A stretch of DNA of 64,000 bases from Acidihalobacter ferrooxydans (GCF_001975725.1 NZ_CP019434.1:2430606-2494605); one strand, 5' to 3'; counted from the stretch's first letter, positions 9,411 through 19,770 are shown. The notes: generated from the letters alone by a model not told the origin. Made by a program: numbers and translations.

Positions 9411-9833
9411 CTACAACGGCTCGAATGCCGTGCCCAAACGCGTACGCACCACGGCAGCGATGCGCGTGGCCTCGTCCGGCGCGTAGGCCCGGCGTTGTTG
9501 CGTCCCCCACCCCCAGACCACGCCGGGCCAACAGAAATCGTCCTCTCGCCGGCCCACCACATGAACATGCAACTGCGCGACGACGTTGCCAATCGTGGCC
9601 ACATTGATTTTCTGCGCGGCAAGGTCTGTCTTGAGCAGCTCGGACAAGGCATTGACGGCGGTCAACAGAGCGCTCTGCTGAGCGGCGGGCAACTCGAACA
9701 ATTCGATATGCGGCGTGTCGGGAACCAGGATAAACCACGGCAGCAGTGCGTTGTTCATCAACAACAGACGGCTGCCGTACACAGTGCCGAGTGACAAGGT
9801 ATCGGCGCCCAGACGCGGATCGAGGGGCGACAC
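9411..9833 (-). CDS. HIT domain protein (putative GTG start)
   Basis: A histidine-triad nucleotide-binding protein of about 140 residues. The family-like N-terminus is SPLDPRLGADTLSLG, followed by SRLLLMNNALLPWFILVPD. The HIT motif appears as NVVAQLHVHVVGRREDD, with the first of the three motif histidines replaced by Gln and the central pair kept. The C-terminus carries the usual WPGVVWG and YAPDEA stretch. No ATG lies at the expected place; GTG at 9833 gives the usual family length, while GTG at 9869 is an alternative. The open frame continues to 10079 into a family A repeat. It converges on thrC with a 42-bp gap. The substrate is unknown. Confidence 0.82.
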   Translation of the reverse strand: MSPLDPRLGADTLSLGTVYGSRLLLMNNALLPWFILVPDTPHIELFELPAAQQSALLTAVNALSELLKTDLAAQKINVATIGNVVAQLHVHVVGRREDDFCWPGVVWGWGTQQRRAYAPDEATRIAAVVRTRLGTAFEPL

Positions 9834-10018
9834 CGTCAGCCCCGGAAAGGCAATACGCAGCAAGACCACTGCGCACCACGCTGGAAGCCCACGCGGCCGC
9901 GGCCGGCATCGCCCTCGCTCAGCGCGCGGCCACTGCCTCTGGCTGATGGGGAGACGCTGCGTCCCCCTTCCTGCGTCACTGCGGCACGGCGCAAGCGATT
10001 CGCACCGTGCGCGGCCAT

Positions 10019-10184
10019 ACAAGCCTGTCGGACTTGGAGGATCGCAGCGCGGCGAGCGGAGAATGGAGGCCCGTTCCACGGTCTGTTGAGGACAACAGTG
10101 GTTCTATTCGACGCAAAAGAGCTTGCAAATGAACCCATTATCCCTTCGCCGCAACCGATTCTTTCCGAGTCCGACAGGCTCCTA
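10019..10184. repeat. Family A inverted-repeat element, copy 1 (long form)
   Basis: About 166 bp. The left end is AAGCCTGTCGGACTTGGAGG and the right end GAGTCCGACAGGCTCCTAA, inverted repeats of each other. The interior carries GTGGTTCTATTCGACG and CCCATTATCCCTTCGCCGCA, which are shared with the long copies at 20.7 and 24.6 kb. There is no coding capacity. It occupies the gap between the HIT protein gene and rimO. Confidence 0.85.
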
Positions 10185-10208
10185 AGCTGCCGCAAGGCGT
10201 GGCGCTCA

Positions 10209-11537
10209 TCATGCGCTGCCCTCCTCGGCAGGGCGTGCCCACAAATCATGCTCGTCAGCCTCCGTGATCTCGACGTCGATGAAATCCCCCGGCTGCACGC
10301 CGGTCGCGCCGTCCACGTAGACCAGTCCATCGATTTCCGGCGCATCGGCCGTGCTGCGCGTCGTCGCCCCCGCTTCGCCGACCTCGTCGACCAGTACGCG
10401 CAGGCGGCGGCCGATCTTGTCCTGCAGACGCGCCGCGCTGATTTGCGCCTGCCGCGCCATGAACCGCTCCAGACGTTCCTGTTTGATCGCTTCCGGCACC
10501 GCCCCCGGCAATGCGTTGGCCGCAGCACCCGCGACCGGCGAATACGCGAAAGCACCCACGCGGTCGAGATCGGCGGCGTCGATAAAGTCGAGCAGCGTGT
10601 CGAAATCATCCTCGGTCTCGCCCGGAAAGCCGACGATGAAGGTGCTGCGCAGCGTGAGTTCGGGGCACTGCTCGCGCCAATGGTGGACGCGTTCGAGCAC
10701 CTTCTCGGCAGCCGCCGGGCGGCGCATTGCCTTGAGGATGCGCGGGCTGCCGTGCTGCAGCGGGATATCGAGATACGGCAGGATCCTGCCTTCGGCCATC
10801 AGCGGAATCAGCGCGTCGACATGCGGGTACGGATACACGTAGTGCAGGCGCACCCACACTCCCAACTCACCCAAGGCCTCGGCCAGGGTCTGGATATGCG
10901 TCTTGCGCGGACGGCCCTGCCAGAAACCGGTGCGGTATTTCACGTCCACCCCGTAGGCCGAGGTGTCCTGCGAAATGACCAGCAGTTCGCGCACGCCGGC
11001 ATTGACCAGATTCTCCGCCTCCTGCATCACATCGCCGATTGGCCGGCTGACCAGGTCACCGCGCATGCCGGGGATGATGCAGAACGAGCAGCGGTGGTTG
11101 CAGCCCTCGGAAATTTTCAGGTAGGCGTAGTGACGCGGCGTGAGCTTCACGCCCTGCGGTGGCACCAGGCTGACGTAAGGGTCGTGCGGCGGCGGCAGAT
11201 TCGCATGCACTTCGCGCATCACATCCGCGTAGGCGTGCGGCCCGGTCACGGCCAGCACTTGCGGGTGCGCCTTGCGCACGCGGTCCGCATCGGCACCGAG
11301 ACAGCCGGTGACGATCACCTTGCCGTTTTCGGCCAACGCCTCGCCGATCGCGTCCAGCGACTCTTCGACCGCGGAGTCGATGAACCCGCAGGTATTGACC
11401 ACTACGAGATCCGCTGCCTCATAGTGCGGCGCGACGGCGTAGCCCTCGGCGCGGATCTGAGTCAGGATGCGTTCGGAATCGACCAGCGCCTTGGGGCAGC
11501 CGAGGGAAACCCAGCCAATACTCGCGACTTTCGACAT
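10209..11537 (-). CDS. rimO: Ribosomal protein S12 methylthiotransferase RimO
   Basis: A radical SAM enzyme that adds a methylthio group to Asp89 of ribosomal protein S12. It is 442 residues, the usual length. The N-terminal MTTase domain carries the three cluster cysteines in [25 protein letters not shown] and VTGCLGA. The radical SAM motif is [17 protein letters not shown] (C-x3-C-x2-C). A C-terminal TRAM domain follows, ending near [17 protein letters not shown]. The start [14 protein letters not shown] is chosen over a frame five codons longer. No clear ribosome-binding site is seen. Confidence 0.97.
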   Translation of the reverse strand: MSKVASIGWVSLGCPKALVDSERILTQIRAEGYAVAPHYEAADLVVVNTCGFIDSAVEESLDAIGEALAENGKVIVTGCLGADADRVRKAHPQVLAVTGPHAYADVMREVHANLPPPHDPYVSLVPPQGVKLTPRHYAYLKISEGCNHRCSFCIIPGMRGDLVSRPIGDVMQEAENLVNAGVRELLVISQDTSAYGVDVKYRTGFWQGRPRKTHIQTLAEALGELGVWVRLHYVYPYPHVDALIPLMAEGRILPYLDIPLQHGSPRILKAMRRPAAAEKVLERVHHWREQCPELTLRSTFIVGFPGETEDDFDTLLDFIDAADLDRVGAFAYSPVAGAAANALPGAVPEAIKQERLERFMARQAQISAARLQDKIGRRLRVLVDEVGEAGATTRSTADAPEIDGLVYVDGATGVQPGDFIDVEITEADEHDLWARPAEEGSA

Positions 11538-11610
11538 AATGGGTGCACACACATAGTTTTGAGTGCGGCGAGTATACAGGTGAGCGGCCCGCGCTGCCGC
11601 GCTGTCAGCC

Positions 11611-12216
11611 TCAGCGCGAACTCGCCATCACCCTGGCAGCCGAACGCGATTTCCAGGGCAGCATGCGGCGCAGCACATCATCGCCGATCACAAAGTGATG
11701 ATGTAAAGCGGCAAGCGCATGCAGCGCCACCGCCGAAGCCAGCGTCGCCGCCACCGCAGCATGCAGTTGCATTACCCAGCCGTACACGAGCATCGGATCG
11801 GGCTTGATCGGCAGATTGATGTGCCAGAACAGAAAGCTCAGCCCATCGCCGGTCAAACCCATGATCCAGATGCCGAGCAGGGATTCGGCCAGTATCAGCC
11901 CATAAAGCGCGGCATGCATGGCGGCTGCGAGACCGGATTGGAGCGCATCGAGTCCGTGACCGGATCGCCGACCCTCGAACCAACGCTGCGCAAGCATCCA
12001 CAGAGTCAGCACGAAGATCATCAGGCCCACATCCTCGTGCAGTGCGATGGTCGTCAGGCCCTGACCATAGAACCAGGTAAAATGCAGGTTGGCGTAACCC
12101 AACAGACCCTGGAAAATCACCAGCAGGGCAACCGACCAATGCAGGGCGCGGCCGATCAGACCGGGCTGTTTGGCCTCAGTCTCGCGTGCGTTACGGTATT
12201 TGGGTGTCGTCATCAT
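11611..12216 (-). CDS. Cytochrome b561 family protein
   Basis: A 201-residue integral membrane di-heme b-type cytochrome of the bacterial b561 (CybB) type, passing electrons from quinol in the inner membrane. Four membrane helices are visible (about 25-47, 57-78, 98-120 and 148-172), with candidate heme histidines in [30 protein letters not shown] and [11 protein letters not shown]. The start [12 protein letters not shown] has GGAGG upstream. It stands alone between rimO, 73 bp downstream, and a 424-bp gene-free gap. The partner oxidase cannot be inferred. Confidence 0.9.
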   Translation of the reverse strand: MMTTPKYRNARETEAKQPGLIGRALHWSVALLVIFQGLLGYANLHFTWFYGQGLTTIALHEDVGLMIFVLTLWMLAQRWFEGRRSGHGLDALQSGLAAAMHAALYGLILAESLLGIWIMGLTGDGLSFLFWHINLPIKPDPMLVYGWVMQLHAAVAATLASAVALHALAALHHHFVIGDDVLRRMLPWKSRSAARVMASSR

Positions 12217-12317
12217 TGCAGAGCCTCCGGACAGGCGATAAAAGCACCTGCAAACTCTACTTCACGGCACAACACGCGCCATTTACCGTTTAGTAAGTTC
12301 TCTCACCCCGGCAATTC

Positions 12318-12468
12318 ATGCCGTATGTTTCATGAATTTGTGCTGATAGCGCATGGGTTTCACAAGGGAACCCCGAGGAAGCGGCGTATCGGTGACGACG
12401 TCCGACCGCAGAACGAGATTTTGTGGAATCAAGATCGTGTTGATACTTCGTGAACTCTCCGGGTTAAG
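12318..12468. repeat. Family B short inverted-repeat element, copy 2 (reverse orientation)
   Basis: About 150 bp, the reverse complement of the copies near 29.2 and 50.3 kb. Shared blocks are GGGTTTCACAAGGGA, GCGGCGTATCGGTGA and the end CGTGAACTCTCCGGGTTAA. It lies in the gap 12217-12640 upstream of the cytochrome b561 gene and behind gpmI. Nothing else recognisable is seen in that gap. Confidence 0.75.
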
Positions 12469-12640
12469 GCTTGTCCACTTCGGCTTGTCGGCTGCCCGGC
12501 CCGCTTCGATCGCGCGACATCGGGCGATGCCCCGTCCATGATACGCGCCAGCGTGATTGGCTTGTACGATCCGGCAGAACCGCTTGCCGAACGCGTGTTC
12601 ACGCGCAACCCGGCAAACAGCGCTTTCCCATCCGCCTCGG

Positions 12641-14206
12641 TCAATATGCCGCAGGACTGTCCGACGCACCCATGCGCTCGACCAGCAGTGAGCGGCCCGT
12701 CATGGATGGCGGTTTCGGTACCCCCATGAGCTCCAACAAAGTGGGCGCGATATTGCTCAGACCGCCTCCCGTGGCCAAACGCCAGCGCTCGGAATCGATC
12801 AGCAGCAGCGGCACCGGATATGTGGTGTGCTGGGTGTGCGGTTCTCCGGTCACGGGGTCGACCATTTCGTCGCAGTTGCCGTGGTCCGCCGTCAGCAATA
12901 CGGAATATTCATTCGCCACTGCCGCATCGAGCACCCGCCCGACCGCCTCATCAAGAGCCTCCACGGCCTTGAGCACGGCTTCGCGCACCGCCGTATGCCC
13001 CACCATGTCGCCATTGGCGAAATTGACCACGATGAAACTGAACGCTTCGCTTTCGATGGCTTTGATGACCTCGTCGGCCACCTCCTTCGCGCTCATCTCA
13101 GGCTTGAGATCATAAGTCGCAACCTTGGGCGAGGGCACCACGACGCGCTCCTCGCCGGGAAATGGGGTTTCGCTCCCGGCGTTGAAGAAGAAGGTGACGT
13201 GGGCGTATTTCTCGGTTTCGGCGCAGTGGAACTGCGTGTATCCCCCTTCGCTGAGCACCTGCGCCAGGCAGGTGTCCGGGCGATCCGGCGCAAACGCGAC
13301 GGGAAACCCATAAGCGGGATCGTACTCGGTCAAAGTGGTGATCCGCGCGGGCGTGAAATCTCCGCGGTCGAAGCCGTCGAAATCAGCCAGACCCAATGCG
13401 GCCGCGAGCTGGCGCGGGCGGTCGTTGCGGAAATTAAAGAACACGACCACGTCGCCGCCGCGCACCGCCTCGCCCCCGCCGATCAGGCGTGGCCGCACGA
13501 ACTCATCGGTCTCGCCGGCCGCATAGGCGGAATCCAGCGCAGTCTGCGCGCTGTCTGCGGGCTCACCCGTGTTTTTCACAAGCGCACGCCAGGCCAGCTC
13601 GGTGCGATCCCAACGCTTGTCGCGATCCATCGCGTAATACCGGCCGATCACGGTGGCGATCCGCCCACCGGCCGCGCGCAGATGTTTTTCCAGCTCGGGC
13701 AGATAGCTCGCGGCCGATTTCGGCGCGGTATCGCGGCCATCGGTGATCATGTGCACGACCGGAACGACACCAGCAGCGCCACACATATCGACCAGTCCGT
13801 GAAGGTGGCGCACATGACTGTGCACGCCACCGTCCGACACCAGCCCGATCAGATGCAGCGGCCGCCCCAACGACTTTGCCGCCGCGATCGCCTCGGTCAG
13901 GGCCGGATTGCTCGCCATGCTGCCATCAGCGACCGCATCGTCGATACGCACCAGATCCTGGCGCACGATCTGACCGGCGCCCAGCGTTAAATGGCCGACT
14001 TCGGAATTCCCCATCTGGCCGTCCGGCAGGCCGACCGCACGGCCGGACGCTTCCAGCGCAGCATGTGCATGCCTGGAAAAATAGGCATCGAGCCGTGGCG
14101 TGTGCGCCTCGAACACGGCGTTGTTCTCTTTCGACGGATTGAGACCGAAGCCATCGAGGATGACAAGCAGACTGCGGCGGCGCGGGACGACGGGGGCTGC
14201 GGACAT
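12641..14206 (-). CDS. gpmI: 2,3-bisphosphoglycerate-independent phosphoglycerate mutase
   Basis: Interconverts 3- and 2-phosphoglycerate using two Mn ions. The 521-residue protein has the alkaline-phosphatase-type metal motifs: LLVILDGFGLNP at the N-terminus, the phosphoserine nucleophile in GQMGNSEVGHLTLGAG, DGRDTAPKSAASYL, and TADHGNCDEM with HTQHTTYPVP near the C-terminus. Length is close to the E. coli enzyme. The start MSAAPVVPRRRSLLVILDG is the only sensible one. It reads in the same direction as the his-tat cluster, 111 bp after tatC, and may be transcribed from it or from its own promoter. Confidence 0.97.
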   Translation of the reverse strand: MSAAPVVPRRRSLLVILDGFGLNPSKENNAVFEAHTPRLDAYFSRHAHAALEASGRAVGLPDGQMGNSEVGHLTLGAGQIVRQDLVRIDDAVADGSMASNPALTEAIAAAKSLGRPLHLIGLVSDGGVHSHVRHLHGLVDMCGAAGVVPVVHMITDGRDTAPKSAASYLPELEKHLRAAGGRIATVIGRYYAMDRDKRWDRTELAWRALVKNTGEPADSAQTALDSAYAAGETDEFVRPRLIGGGEAVRGGDVVVFFNFRNDRPRQLAAALGLADFDGFDRGDFTPARITTLTEYDPAYGFPVAFAPDRPDTCLAQVLSEGGYTQFHCAETEKYAHVTFFFNAGSETPFPGEERVVVPSPKVATYDLKPEMSAKEVADEVIKAIESEAFSFIVVNFANGDMVGHTAVREAVLKAVEALDEAVGRVLDAAVANEYSVLLTADHGNCDEMVDPVTGEPHTQHTTYPVPLLLIDSERWRLATGGGLSNIAPTLLELMGVPKPPSMTGRSLLVERMGASDSPAAY

Positions 14207-14317
14207 AGCGGTTACCTATAAGCGAAGTATGTTGACGCGATAGACGCGGGAGACCACGCTTTCGCGTCAGCCTGGGCCGAGCCGAATCAGCGTGTTCGGC
14301 CGAATACGTCTATTAGA

Positions 14318-15202
14318 TTATTCTGAATCGCGCTTGGATTCCACACTGTTCTTATCCTGCGCCACCGGATCGTCCGTCGCGCCCTGATCATCGTTATCGG
14401 TGCTGTCTGTCCCGTATTCTTCTGCCTCGCGCGCCTTGCGCTTGCGATAGACGATGCGCGAGAACAGCAGGCCCACCTCGAAGAGCACCAGCAGCGGAAT
14501 CGCCAGCGAGACCTGCGAAAGCACGTCAGGCGGCGTCAACAGCATGGCCACCACGAAGGCCCCGACGATCACGTAGGGGCGCCCCTTGACCAGCTTTTCC
14601 GGCGTCACCACGCCGAGCGCCGTCAGCAAAACAATGGCGACAGGCACCTCGAACGAAGCGCCGAAGGCCAGGAACATGTTGGTGACGAAGCCCAGATACG
14701 CGCCAATGTCGGTCATCATCTTCACGCCCGTCGGTGTCGCGTGCGCGAAGAAGCGAAACATCATCGGAAATACGATGAAATATGCGAACGCCATCCCGGT
14801 GTAAAACAGCGCGATGCTCGACACCAGCAACGGCAGTGCGAGGCGCTTCTCGTGCTTGTACAGGCCGGGCGCGACGAAAGCCCATGCCTGGTAAAGCAAG
14901 TAGGGTACGGCGATCACAATCGACACCAACAGCGTCAGCTTGAAGGGCACGAGAAAGGGGGCCGCGACGTCGATCGCGATCATGCTCGAACCATGCGGCA
15001 ATTGCGCCACCAGCGGCCCGGCAAGCCAGCTGTACAGCGTATCGGCAAACGGCGTCAGGGCAATGAAAATCACCAGCACCGCAATGATCGAACGCAGCAG
15101 ACGCGAGCGCAATTCGATCAGATGCACCATCAGACCGGACAGCCCGCTGCCCTCGCCCTCCTCCGGTGGCGCGTCCTCGCGTTTGTCAGTGTCGTCACTC
15201 AT
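14318..15202 (-). CDS. tatC: Twin-arginine translocase subunit TatC
   Basis: The core membrane subunit that recognises twin-arginine signal peptides and forms the translocon with TatA and TatB. The 294-residue protein carries the diagnostic [15 protein letters not shown] motif before the first helix (about residue 26 onwards) and six membrane helices. [16 protein letters not shown] and [14 protein letters not shown] lie in the conserved loops. The cytoplasmic tail is long and acidic ([16 protein letters not shown]), longer than the E. coli tail. It is the last gene of the hisBHAFIE-tatABC series, 95 bp after tatB. Confidence 0.97.
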   Translation of the reverse strand: MSDDTDKREDAPPEEGEGSGLSGLMVHLIELRSRLLRSIIAVLVIFIALTPFADTLYSWLAGPLVAQLPHGSSMIAIDVAAPFLVPFKLTLLVSIVIAVPYLLYQAWAFVAPGLYKHEKRLALPLLVSSIALFYTGMAFAYFIVFPMMFRFFAHATPTGVKMMTDIGAYLGFVTNMFLAFGASFEVPVAIVLLTALGVVTPEKLVKGRPYVIVGAFVVAMLLTPPDVLSQVSLAIPLLVLFEVGLLFSRIVYRKRKAREAEEYGTDSTDNDDQGATDDPVAQDKNSVESKRDSE

Positions 15203-15297
15203 GCCTGCGCCCTATCGATGCGCCGGAGCGCAAAGACAACCGCGCTGAAACCGCCGAATGCTTCCGCGCGCATGCGTGTCAGATCATCGTTCATGAT

Positions 15298-15774
15298 TCA
15301 GTCAGAGGTTTCCTGGACTTTGGTCTTTTTCTCAGCGGCGGGAGACGCTGTTTCTTCGCTGGCCGCAGTGGCGGGCGCCTCGTGTTGGGGCAGCGCTTCG
15401 GGCGCGTCCGGGACCGATGCATCCTCGACCGCGGGTGTTTCTTCAGCGGTCGGTTTCACGTTCTGGCGCAGTTGCTCGCCAACGGCACCGACCTCCTGGC
15501 TGATGTCGTCCACTTCGCTGCGAATCTGGCTGCGCGTATCCTGCAGCATGTCGCGCAGTTCACGGATTTCATCTTCCTGCTTGCTCAACATGCCACGCAG
15601 TTCTTCAGCATTGATCTCACGCTCGATCTCCGCACGCACAGTGCTGACGTAGCGCCGGAACTTGCCCACCCAGTAGCCCGCCTTGCGGGCCAGTCCGGGC
15701 AGGCGTTCGGGACCCACCACGATCAATGCCACGATCGCAATGAGCATCAGTTCGGAAAAACCCGAATCGAACAT
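15298..15774 (-). CDS. tatB: Sec-independent protein translocase protein TatB
   Basis: A 158-residue single-span protein that binds TatC and the signal peptide. MFDSGFSELMLIAIVALIVV with the Glu8 hinge residue and the following GPERLPGLARKAGYWVG is diagnostic of TatB. An amphipathic and coiled-coil region (about 25-100) follows, then a low-complexity Ala/Pro/Glu tail. It sits between tatA and tatC in the conserved order. Confidence 0.96.
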   Translation of the reverse strand: MFDSGFSELMLIAIVALIVVGPERLPGLARKAGYWVGKFRRYVSTVRAEIEREINAEELRGMLSKQEDEIRELRDMLQDTRSQIRSEVDDISQEVGAVGEQLRQNVKPTAEETPAVEDASVPDAPEALPQHEAPATAASEETASPAAEKKTKVQETSD

Positions 15775-15803
15775 CAGCAGCCTCCGCGTTCAGCGCCGCG
15801 GGT

Positions 15804-16064
15804 TCAACCTTTGTCCTTGTCGTGCTGCTCGGCTTTGGCATGCTGTTCGGCTTTGGCGTCGAACACGCGGCCCGTGCTGTCGTCCTTGAGCTGCTCGGAT
15901 GTTTCGCTCTTCTTGGCCTCTGCCTCATCGCCCTCCTGCATGGACTTTTTGAAGCTTTTCACGGCCGAACCGAGATCACCGCCGACATTGCGCAGCTTCT
16001 TGGTGCCGAACACCAACACCACCACCAGCAATAACACCAACCATTCGTAACCACCTGGAATCAT
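15804..16064 (-). CDS. tatA: Sec-independent protein translocase protein TatA
   Basis: An 86-residue pore-forming Tat component. It has one membrane helix (about 6-21), the [20 protein letters not shown] amphipathic helix and a hydrophilic tail with a short repeat ([13 protein letters not shown]). The start [13 protein letters not shown] is the family N-terminus; the open frame extends to 16283 but antisense to nothing recognisable. It follows hisE by 76 bp. Confidence 0.96.
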   Translation of the reverse strand: MIPGGYEWLVLLLVVVLVFGTKKLRNVGGDLGSAVKSFKKSMQEGDEAEAKKSETSEQLKDDSTGRVFDAKAEQHAKAEQHDKDKG

Positions 16065-16140
16065 GATCGCTCTCCGTATGTATCTATCGTTGGGCGTATG
16101 GCGCCACAACCTGTGTTTCGCACCGCAGCAACTGCCGGAT

Positions 16141-16467
16141 TCACGCACCCTGACCGCGGCGTGCCTTTTCTTCCAAACCGGACAGTCCCATGCGCCGCGC
16201 CAACTCGGCGAGCACATCGTCCGGCGCCAATCCCTGATGCGCCAGCAGCACCAGTGTATGAAACCACAAATCGGCCACTTCATAGACCAGTTTTTCGGGC
16301 ACGCCGTCCTTGGCCGCCATCACTGTTTCGGTCGCTTCCTCGCCGACTTTCTTCAGAATGGCATCCAGACCCTTGGCGTACAGACCGGCCACGTAGGAAC
16401 TCTCGGCCGGGGCCGATTTGCGCGATTCCAGCACCTGCGCCAGTTCGTGCAAGACGTCATTTGCCAT
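16141..16467 (-). CDS. hisE: Phosphoribosyl-ATP pyrophosphatase
   Basis: Second step of histidine biosynthesis, PR-ATP to PR-AMP plus diphosphate. The 108-residue MazG-like all-alpha protein has the family motifs [31 protein letters not shown] and [17 protein letters not shown], with the acidic Mg ligands. It is separate from hisI, not fused as in enterobacteria. Its start overlaps the hisI stop by 11 bp, so the two are translationally linked. Confidence 0.96.
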   Translation of the reverse strand: MANDVLHELAQVLESRKSAPAESSYVAGLYAKGLDAILKKVGEEATETVMAAKDGVPEKLVYEVADLWFHTLVLLAHQGLAPDDVLAELARRMGLSGLEEKARRGQGA

Positions 16468-16873
16468 AAATCGCCTCGGGCGCCTTCAACACCGGTTCCA
16501 CGCTGCGCCAGCCGGCGTCGGTTAATTGCCGATAAAAACAGCGATGGCGGCCGGTATGACAGGCGATACCACCATCCTGACGTACGGTGAGCAGCACGGC
16601 ATCACCGTCGCAATCCAGGCGGATGTCCTCGACATGCTGCACATGGCCGGAGGATTCGCCCTTGTGCCACAAACGGCCCCGCGAGCGCGACCAATACACC
16701 GCCTCACCGAGCGCCACGGTGCGCCGCAGCGCCTCGCGGTTCATCCAGGCCAGCATCAGCACCTCGCCGCTGCCAACCTCCTGGGCAATGACGGCCACCA
16801 ACCCGTCGCTATTCCATGCGACGGCATCGAGCCATTGTTCAGTGTCGCTATCCGCCGCCTGCATCAATTCCAC
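16457..16873 (-). CDS. hisI: Phosphoribosyl-AMP cyclohydrolase
   Basis: Third step of histidine biosynthesis, opening the adenine ring of PR-AMP. The 138-residue protein carries [34 protein letters not shown] and the Zn/Mg-binding [12 protein letters not shown], with further cysteines in [15 protein letters not shown]. It follows hisF by 53 bp and overlaps hisE. The monofunctional form fits non-enteric gammaproteobacteria. Confidence 0.96.
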   Translation of the reverse strand: MELMQAADSDTEQWLDAVAWNSDGLVAVIAQEVGSGEVLMLAWMNREALRRTVALGEAVYWSRSRGRLWHKGESSGHVQHVEDIRLDCDGDAVLLTVRQDGGIACHTGRHRCFYRQLTDAGWRSVEPVLKAPEAIYGK

Positions 16874-16926
16874 TCATCAATCTATATATAGAGCTACGAG
16901 CATACCACGCGATCCGTCCGACACGG

Positions 16927-17700
16927 TCAGTCGCGCACTTCGATACCGCGCGCCGCCAGATAGGCTTTGGCTTCGCCGACGGTATGCTGGCCGAAGTGAA
17001 AAATGCTCGCCGCAAGCACTGCGTCCGCGCCACCTTCGAGCACCCCAGCGGCCAGATGTTCCAGCGTACCGACCCCGCCAGAGGCAATCAGGGGCACGTT
17101 GACCGCCGCGTTCATGGCCTGCATCAGCTCCAGATCAAACCCTTCGCGAGTGCCGTCGCGGTCCATGCTGGTGACCAGCAGTTCGCCGGCGCCGTATCCG
17201 GCCATGCGTTCGGCCCACTCGAGCGCATCAATCCCGGTCGCGCGTCGTCCGCCGTGGGTGAATACGTCCCAGCGCGGTGCCTCGCCAGCCGCCGAAACGC
17301 GCTTGGCATCAATGGCGACGACGATGCACTGGTTACCGAAACGCGCCGCAGCTTCGCCGACAAACTCCGGCCGGCTCACCGCTGCGGTGTTGATGCCGAC
17401 CTTGTCGGCGCCGGCGTTGAGCAGGCGGCGGATGTCGTCGATGCTGCGCACGCCACCGCCGACGGTCAGCGGAATGAACACCTGCGCGGCCACCGCTTCG
17501 ACCACATGCGCCATCGTCGCACGTTCATCGCTGCTGGCGGTAATGTCGAGAAAGGTGATTTCGTCAGCGCCCTGTTCATAGTAACGACGGGCGACTTCGA
17601 CCGGATCGCCGGCATCCCGGATGTCGACGAAGCGTACGCCCTTGACCACACGGCCGGCGTCCACATCCAGACAGGGAATGATGCGCACGGCGAGCGACAC
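16927..17700 (-). CDS. hisF: Imidazole glycerol phosphate synthase, cyclase subunit
   Basis: The TIM-barrel partner of HisH. It uses ammonia from HisH to turn PRFAR into imidazole-glycerol phosphate and AICAR. The 257-residue protein shows [20 protein letters not shown] with the catalytic Asp, [11 protein letters not shown], and the phosphate motifs VGGGVRS and ASGGVG. GTG at 17700 gives the standard N-terminus ([11 protein letters not shown]) and has GAGG just upstream, 4 bp after the hisA stop. The longer frame to 17784 overlaps hisA and is not used. Confidence 0.95.
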   Translation of the reverse strand: MSLAVRIIPCLDVDAGRVVKGVRFVDIRDAGDPVEVARRYYEQGADEITFLDITASSDERATMAHVVEAVAAQVFIPLTVGGGVRSIDDIRRLLNAGADKVGINTAAVSRPEFVGEAAARFGNQCIVVAIDAKRVSAAGEAPRWDVFTHGGRRATGIDALEWAERMAGYGAGELLVTSMDRDGTREGFDLELMQAMNAAVNVPLIASGGVGTLEHLAAGVLEGGADAVLAASIFHFGQHTVGEAKAYLAARGIEVRD

Positions 17701-17704
17701 GGCC

Positions 17705-18448
17705 TCAGTCCTGCGTGCCAAGTGCGTCGGCGCGCTGCTGCGCCGCGGCGAAGTCGATCGCGCCTTCGTAAAGCGCGCGGCCAATAATGACCCCGCTCAC
17801 ACCTTCACTTTCGACTGCGCACAGCGCCTCGATATCGGCCATCGCGCCGACGCCGCCGGAGGCGATGACCGGCACACGCACTGCTTGCGCCAGACGTACG
17901 GTGGCATCCACATTCGGCCCGCCGAGCATGCCGTCGCGGCTGATGTCGGTGTAGATGATCGCGGCCACGCCGTCGTCTTCGAAATGTCGGGCCAGATCGA
18001 GCACATCATGGTTGGAGAGCTTGGACCAGCCATCGATGGCAACTTTGCCGTCCCTGGCGTCCAGCCCGACAATGATGTGGCCGGGGAACTCCAGACACAG
18101 ATCGTTGACGAAGTGCGGCGCGGCTACAGCCTTGGTGCCGACGATCACGTACTGCACGCCGGCATCCAGGTAGGCCTGTACGGTCTCCTCGTCGCGCACC
18201 CCGCCACCGACCTGGATCGGCAGCTCCGGGTAGGCCCGAGCAATGGCCTCGACGAGCTCGGCATTGCGCCGACCACCGGCGACCGCGCCGTCCAGGTCGA
18301 CCAGGTGCAGACGCCGCGCGCCGGCCTCGACCCAACGCGCGGCCATCGCCACGGGGTCGTCCGAGAACACGGTTGCATCGTCCATACGACCCTGGCGCAG
18401 GCGCACGCAGCGCCCGTCCTTGATGTCGATGGCGGGAATCAACAACAT
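17705..18448 (-). CDS. hisA: ProFAR isomerase
   Basis: Fourth step of histidine biosynthesis, the Amadori rearrangement of ProFAR to PRFAR. The 247-residue TIM barrel starts [20 protein letters not shown], with the catalytic Asp8, and carries [13 protein letters not shown] and [11 protein letters not shown] with the second acid. Half-barrel similarity to hisF next door is evident. A good AGGAGG-type site lies before the start. Confidence 0.97.
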   Translation of the reverse strand: MLLIPAIDIKDGRCVRLRQGRMDDATVFSDDPVAMAARWVEAGARRLHLVDLDGAVAGGRRNAELVEAIARAYPELPIQVGGGVRDEETVQAYLDAGVQYVIVGTKAVAAPHFVNDLCLEFPGHIIVGLDARDGKVAIDGWSKLSNHDVLDLARHFEDDGVAAIIYTDISRDGMLGGPNVDATVRLAQAVRVPVIASGGVGAMADIEALCAVESEGVSGVIIGRALYEGAIDFAAAQQRADALGTQD

Positions 18449-18493
18449 GACGCCTAACCTCCTTCTGCTGTCAACGGGCGTTCATCGATTTGT

Positions 18494-19144
18494 TCAGGCC
18501 TGACCATCCCAGCGCATGAAATTTGCCAGCAGGCGCAGGCCCGCCGCGGCACTTTTCTCGGGATGGCATTGAATGGCAAATACGTTGTCACGGGCCAGCG
18601 CGGAGCAGTAGCGCACGGCGTAATCGGTCACGCCCGCGACCAGCGCGTCAGCCTCGGGCGCGACATAGTAACTGTGGACGAAATAAAAACGTGCGCCGGA
18701 GTCAATGCCGTCCCAGAGCGGGTGCGCGCGCGTCTGCTCGACTCCGTTCCAGCCCATGTGCGGCACCTTCAGGCGCGCGCCGGTGTGCGGATCGTGCGGC
18801 GTGGCACCGAAGTAGCGCACCGCACCGGGATAGATGCCCAGGCAGGGTATTCCGCCGTTTTCCTCGCTTTGATCAAGCAGCACCTGCATTCCCATGCAGA
18901 CGCCGAGAAACGGCTTGGTTCGCGCCGCTTCGCGCACCGCATCTTCCAGGCCATGGGTGCGCAATTCGTGCATGCAGTCGCGCGCCGCGCCCTGTCCGGG
19001 GAATACCACGCGATCGGCGGCCAGCACCGCCTCGGGGTCAGAGGTCACGATCACGCGGTCGCCCGCGGGCGCAACATGGCGCAGCGCGTTCGCGACCGAG
19101 CGCAGATTGCCCATTGCATAATCGATGATTGCCAGGTCAGACAT
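18494..19144 (-). CDS. hisH: Imidazole glycerol phosphate synthase, glutaminase subunit
   Basis: A class I glutamine amidotransferase that feeds ammonia to HisF. The 216-residue protein has the nucleophile elbow FLGVCMGMQVLL, the His-Glu pair in FAIQCHPEKS, the oxyanion strand VVFPGQGAARDCM and the MGWNGVEQ motif. It lies 45 bp upstream of hisA and 32 bp downstream of hisB. Confidence 0.97.
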   Translation of the reverse strand: MSDLAIIDYAMGNLRSVANALRHVAPAGDRVIVTSDPEAVLAADRVVFPGQGAARDCMHELRTHGLEDAVREAARTKPFLGVCMGMQVLLDQSEENGGIPCLGIYPGAVRYFGATPHDPHTGARLKVPHMGWNGVEQTRAHPLWDGIDSGARFYFVHSYYVAPEADALVAGVTDYAVRYCSALARDNVFAIQCHPEKSAAAGLRLLANFMRWDGQA

Positions 19145-19176
19145 GCCCGCAGTCCGGGGAATACGTTCGAATGTGC

Positions 19177-19770
19177 TTACAGAGCACCCTTGGTGGACGG
19201 CAACTGCCCCGCTGCACGCGGGTCCGCTTCCGCGGCCATGCGCAGCGCACGGCCCAGCGCCTTGAATACGGTTTCCGCAATGTGGTGCGCGTTGCGCCCG
19301 CGCAGACTGTCGACATGCAGCGTGATCCGCGCATGATTGACCAGCGCCTGCAGAAACTCATGAATCAGGTCGGTATCGAAGTCGCCGATACGCGCGCGCC
19401 GATAATCGACCGCGTGGACCAGCCCGGGGCGACCGGAGAAATCCACCACCACGCGTGCCAGCGCCTCGTCGAGCGGCACATAGGCATGTCCGTAGCGGCG
19501 AATACCGCGCTTGTCTGCCAAAGCTTCGGCAAGCGCCTGGCCGAACGCGATGCCAACGTCCTCGACGGTATGGTGCGCATCGATGTGCAGATCGCCATCG
19601 GCTCGCACGTTCAGATCGATCAGACCGTGCCGTCCAACCTGATCGAGCATATGATCGAAGAAGGGCACGCCGGTCGCAATGGCGGTTTCGCCGCTTCCAT
19701 CCAGATTCAGGCGGACGCTGATCCGGGTTTCCAAGGTGTCGCGCTGAACCGCAGCGGTACGCTGAGCCAT
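19177..19770 (-). CDS. hisB: Imidazoleglycerol-phosphate dehydratase
   Basis: Sixth step of histidine biosynthesis, Mn dependent. The 197-residue protein is the monofunctional form without a histidinol-phosphatase domain. Both metal motifs are visible: [13 protein letters not shown] and [31 protein letters not shown] and [17 protein letters not shown] are family blocks. It is the first gene of the hisBHAFIE-tatABC series. hisG, hisD and hisC are absent from the window and must lie elsewhere. Confidence 0.97.
   Translation of the reverse strand: MAQRTAAVQRDTLETRISVRLNLDGSGETAIATGVPFFDHMLDQVGRHGLIDLNVRADGDLHIDAHHTVEDVGIAFGQALAEALADKRGIRRYGHAYVPLDEALARVVVDFSGRPGLVHAVDYRRARIGDFDTDLIHEFLQALVNHARITLHVDSLRGRNAHHIAETVFKALGRALRMAAEADPRAAGQLPSTKGAL

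Noticed and set aside
10086-11807. 573-codon open frame on the plus strand
   Set aside because: Antisense to rimO and the end of the cytochrome b561 gene, Arg/His-rich, with no recognisable motif.
12429-12644. Small frame next to the gpmI stop
   Set aside because: Only a TTG start, composition unlike a protein, and it crosses a family B repeat.
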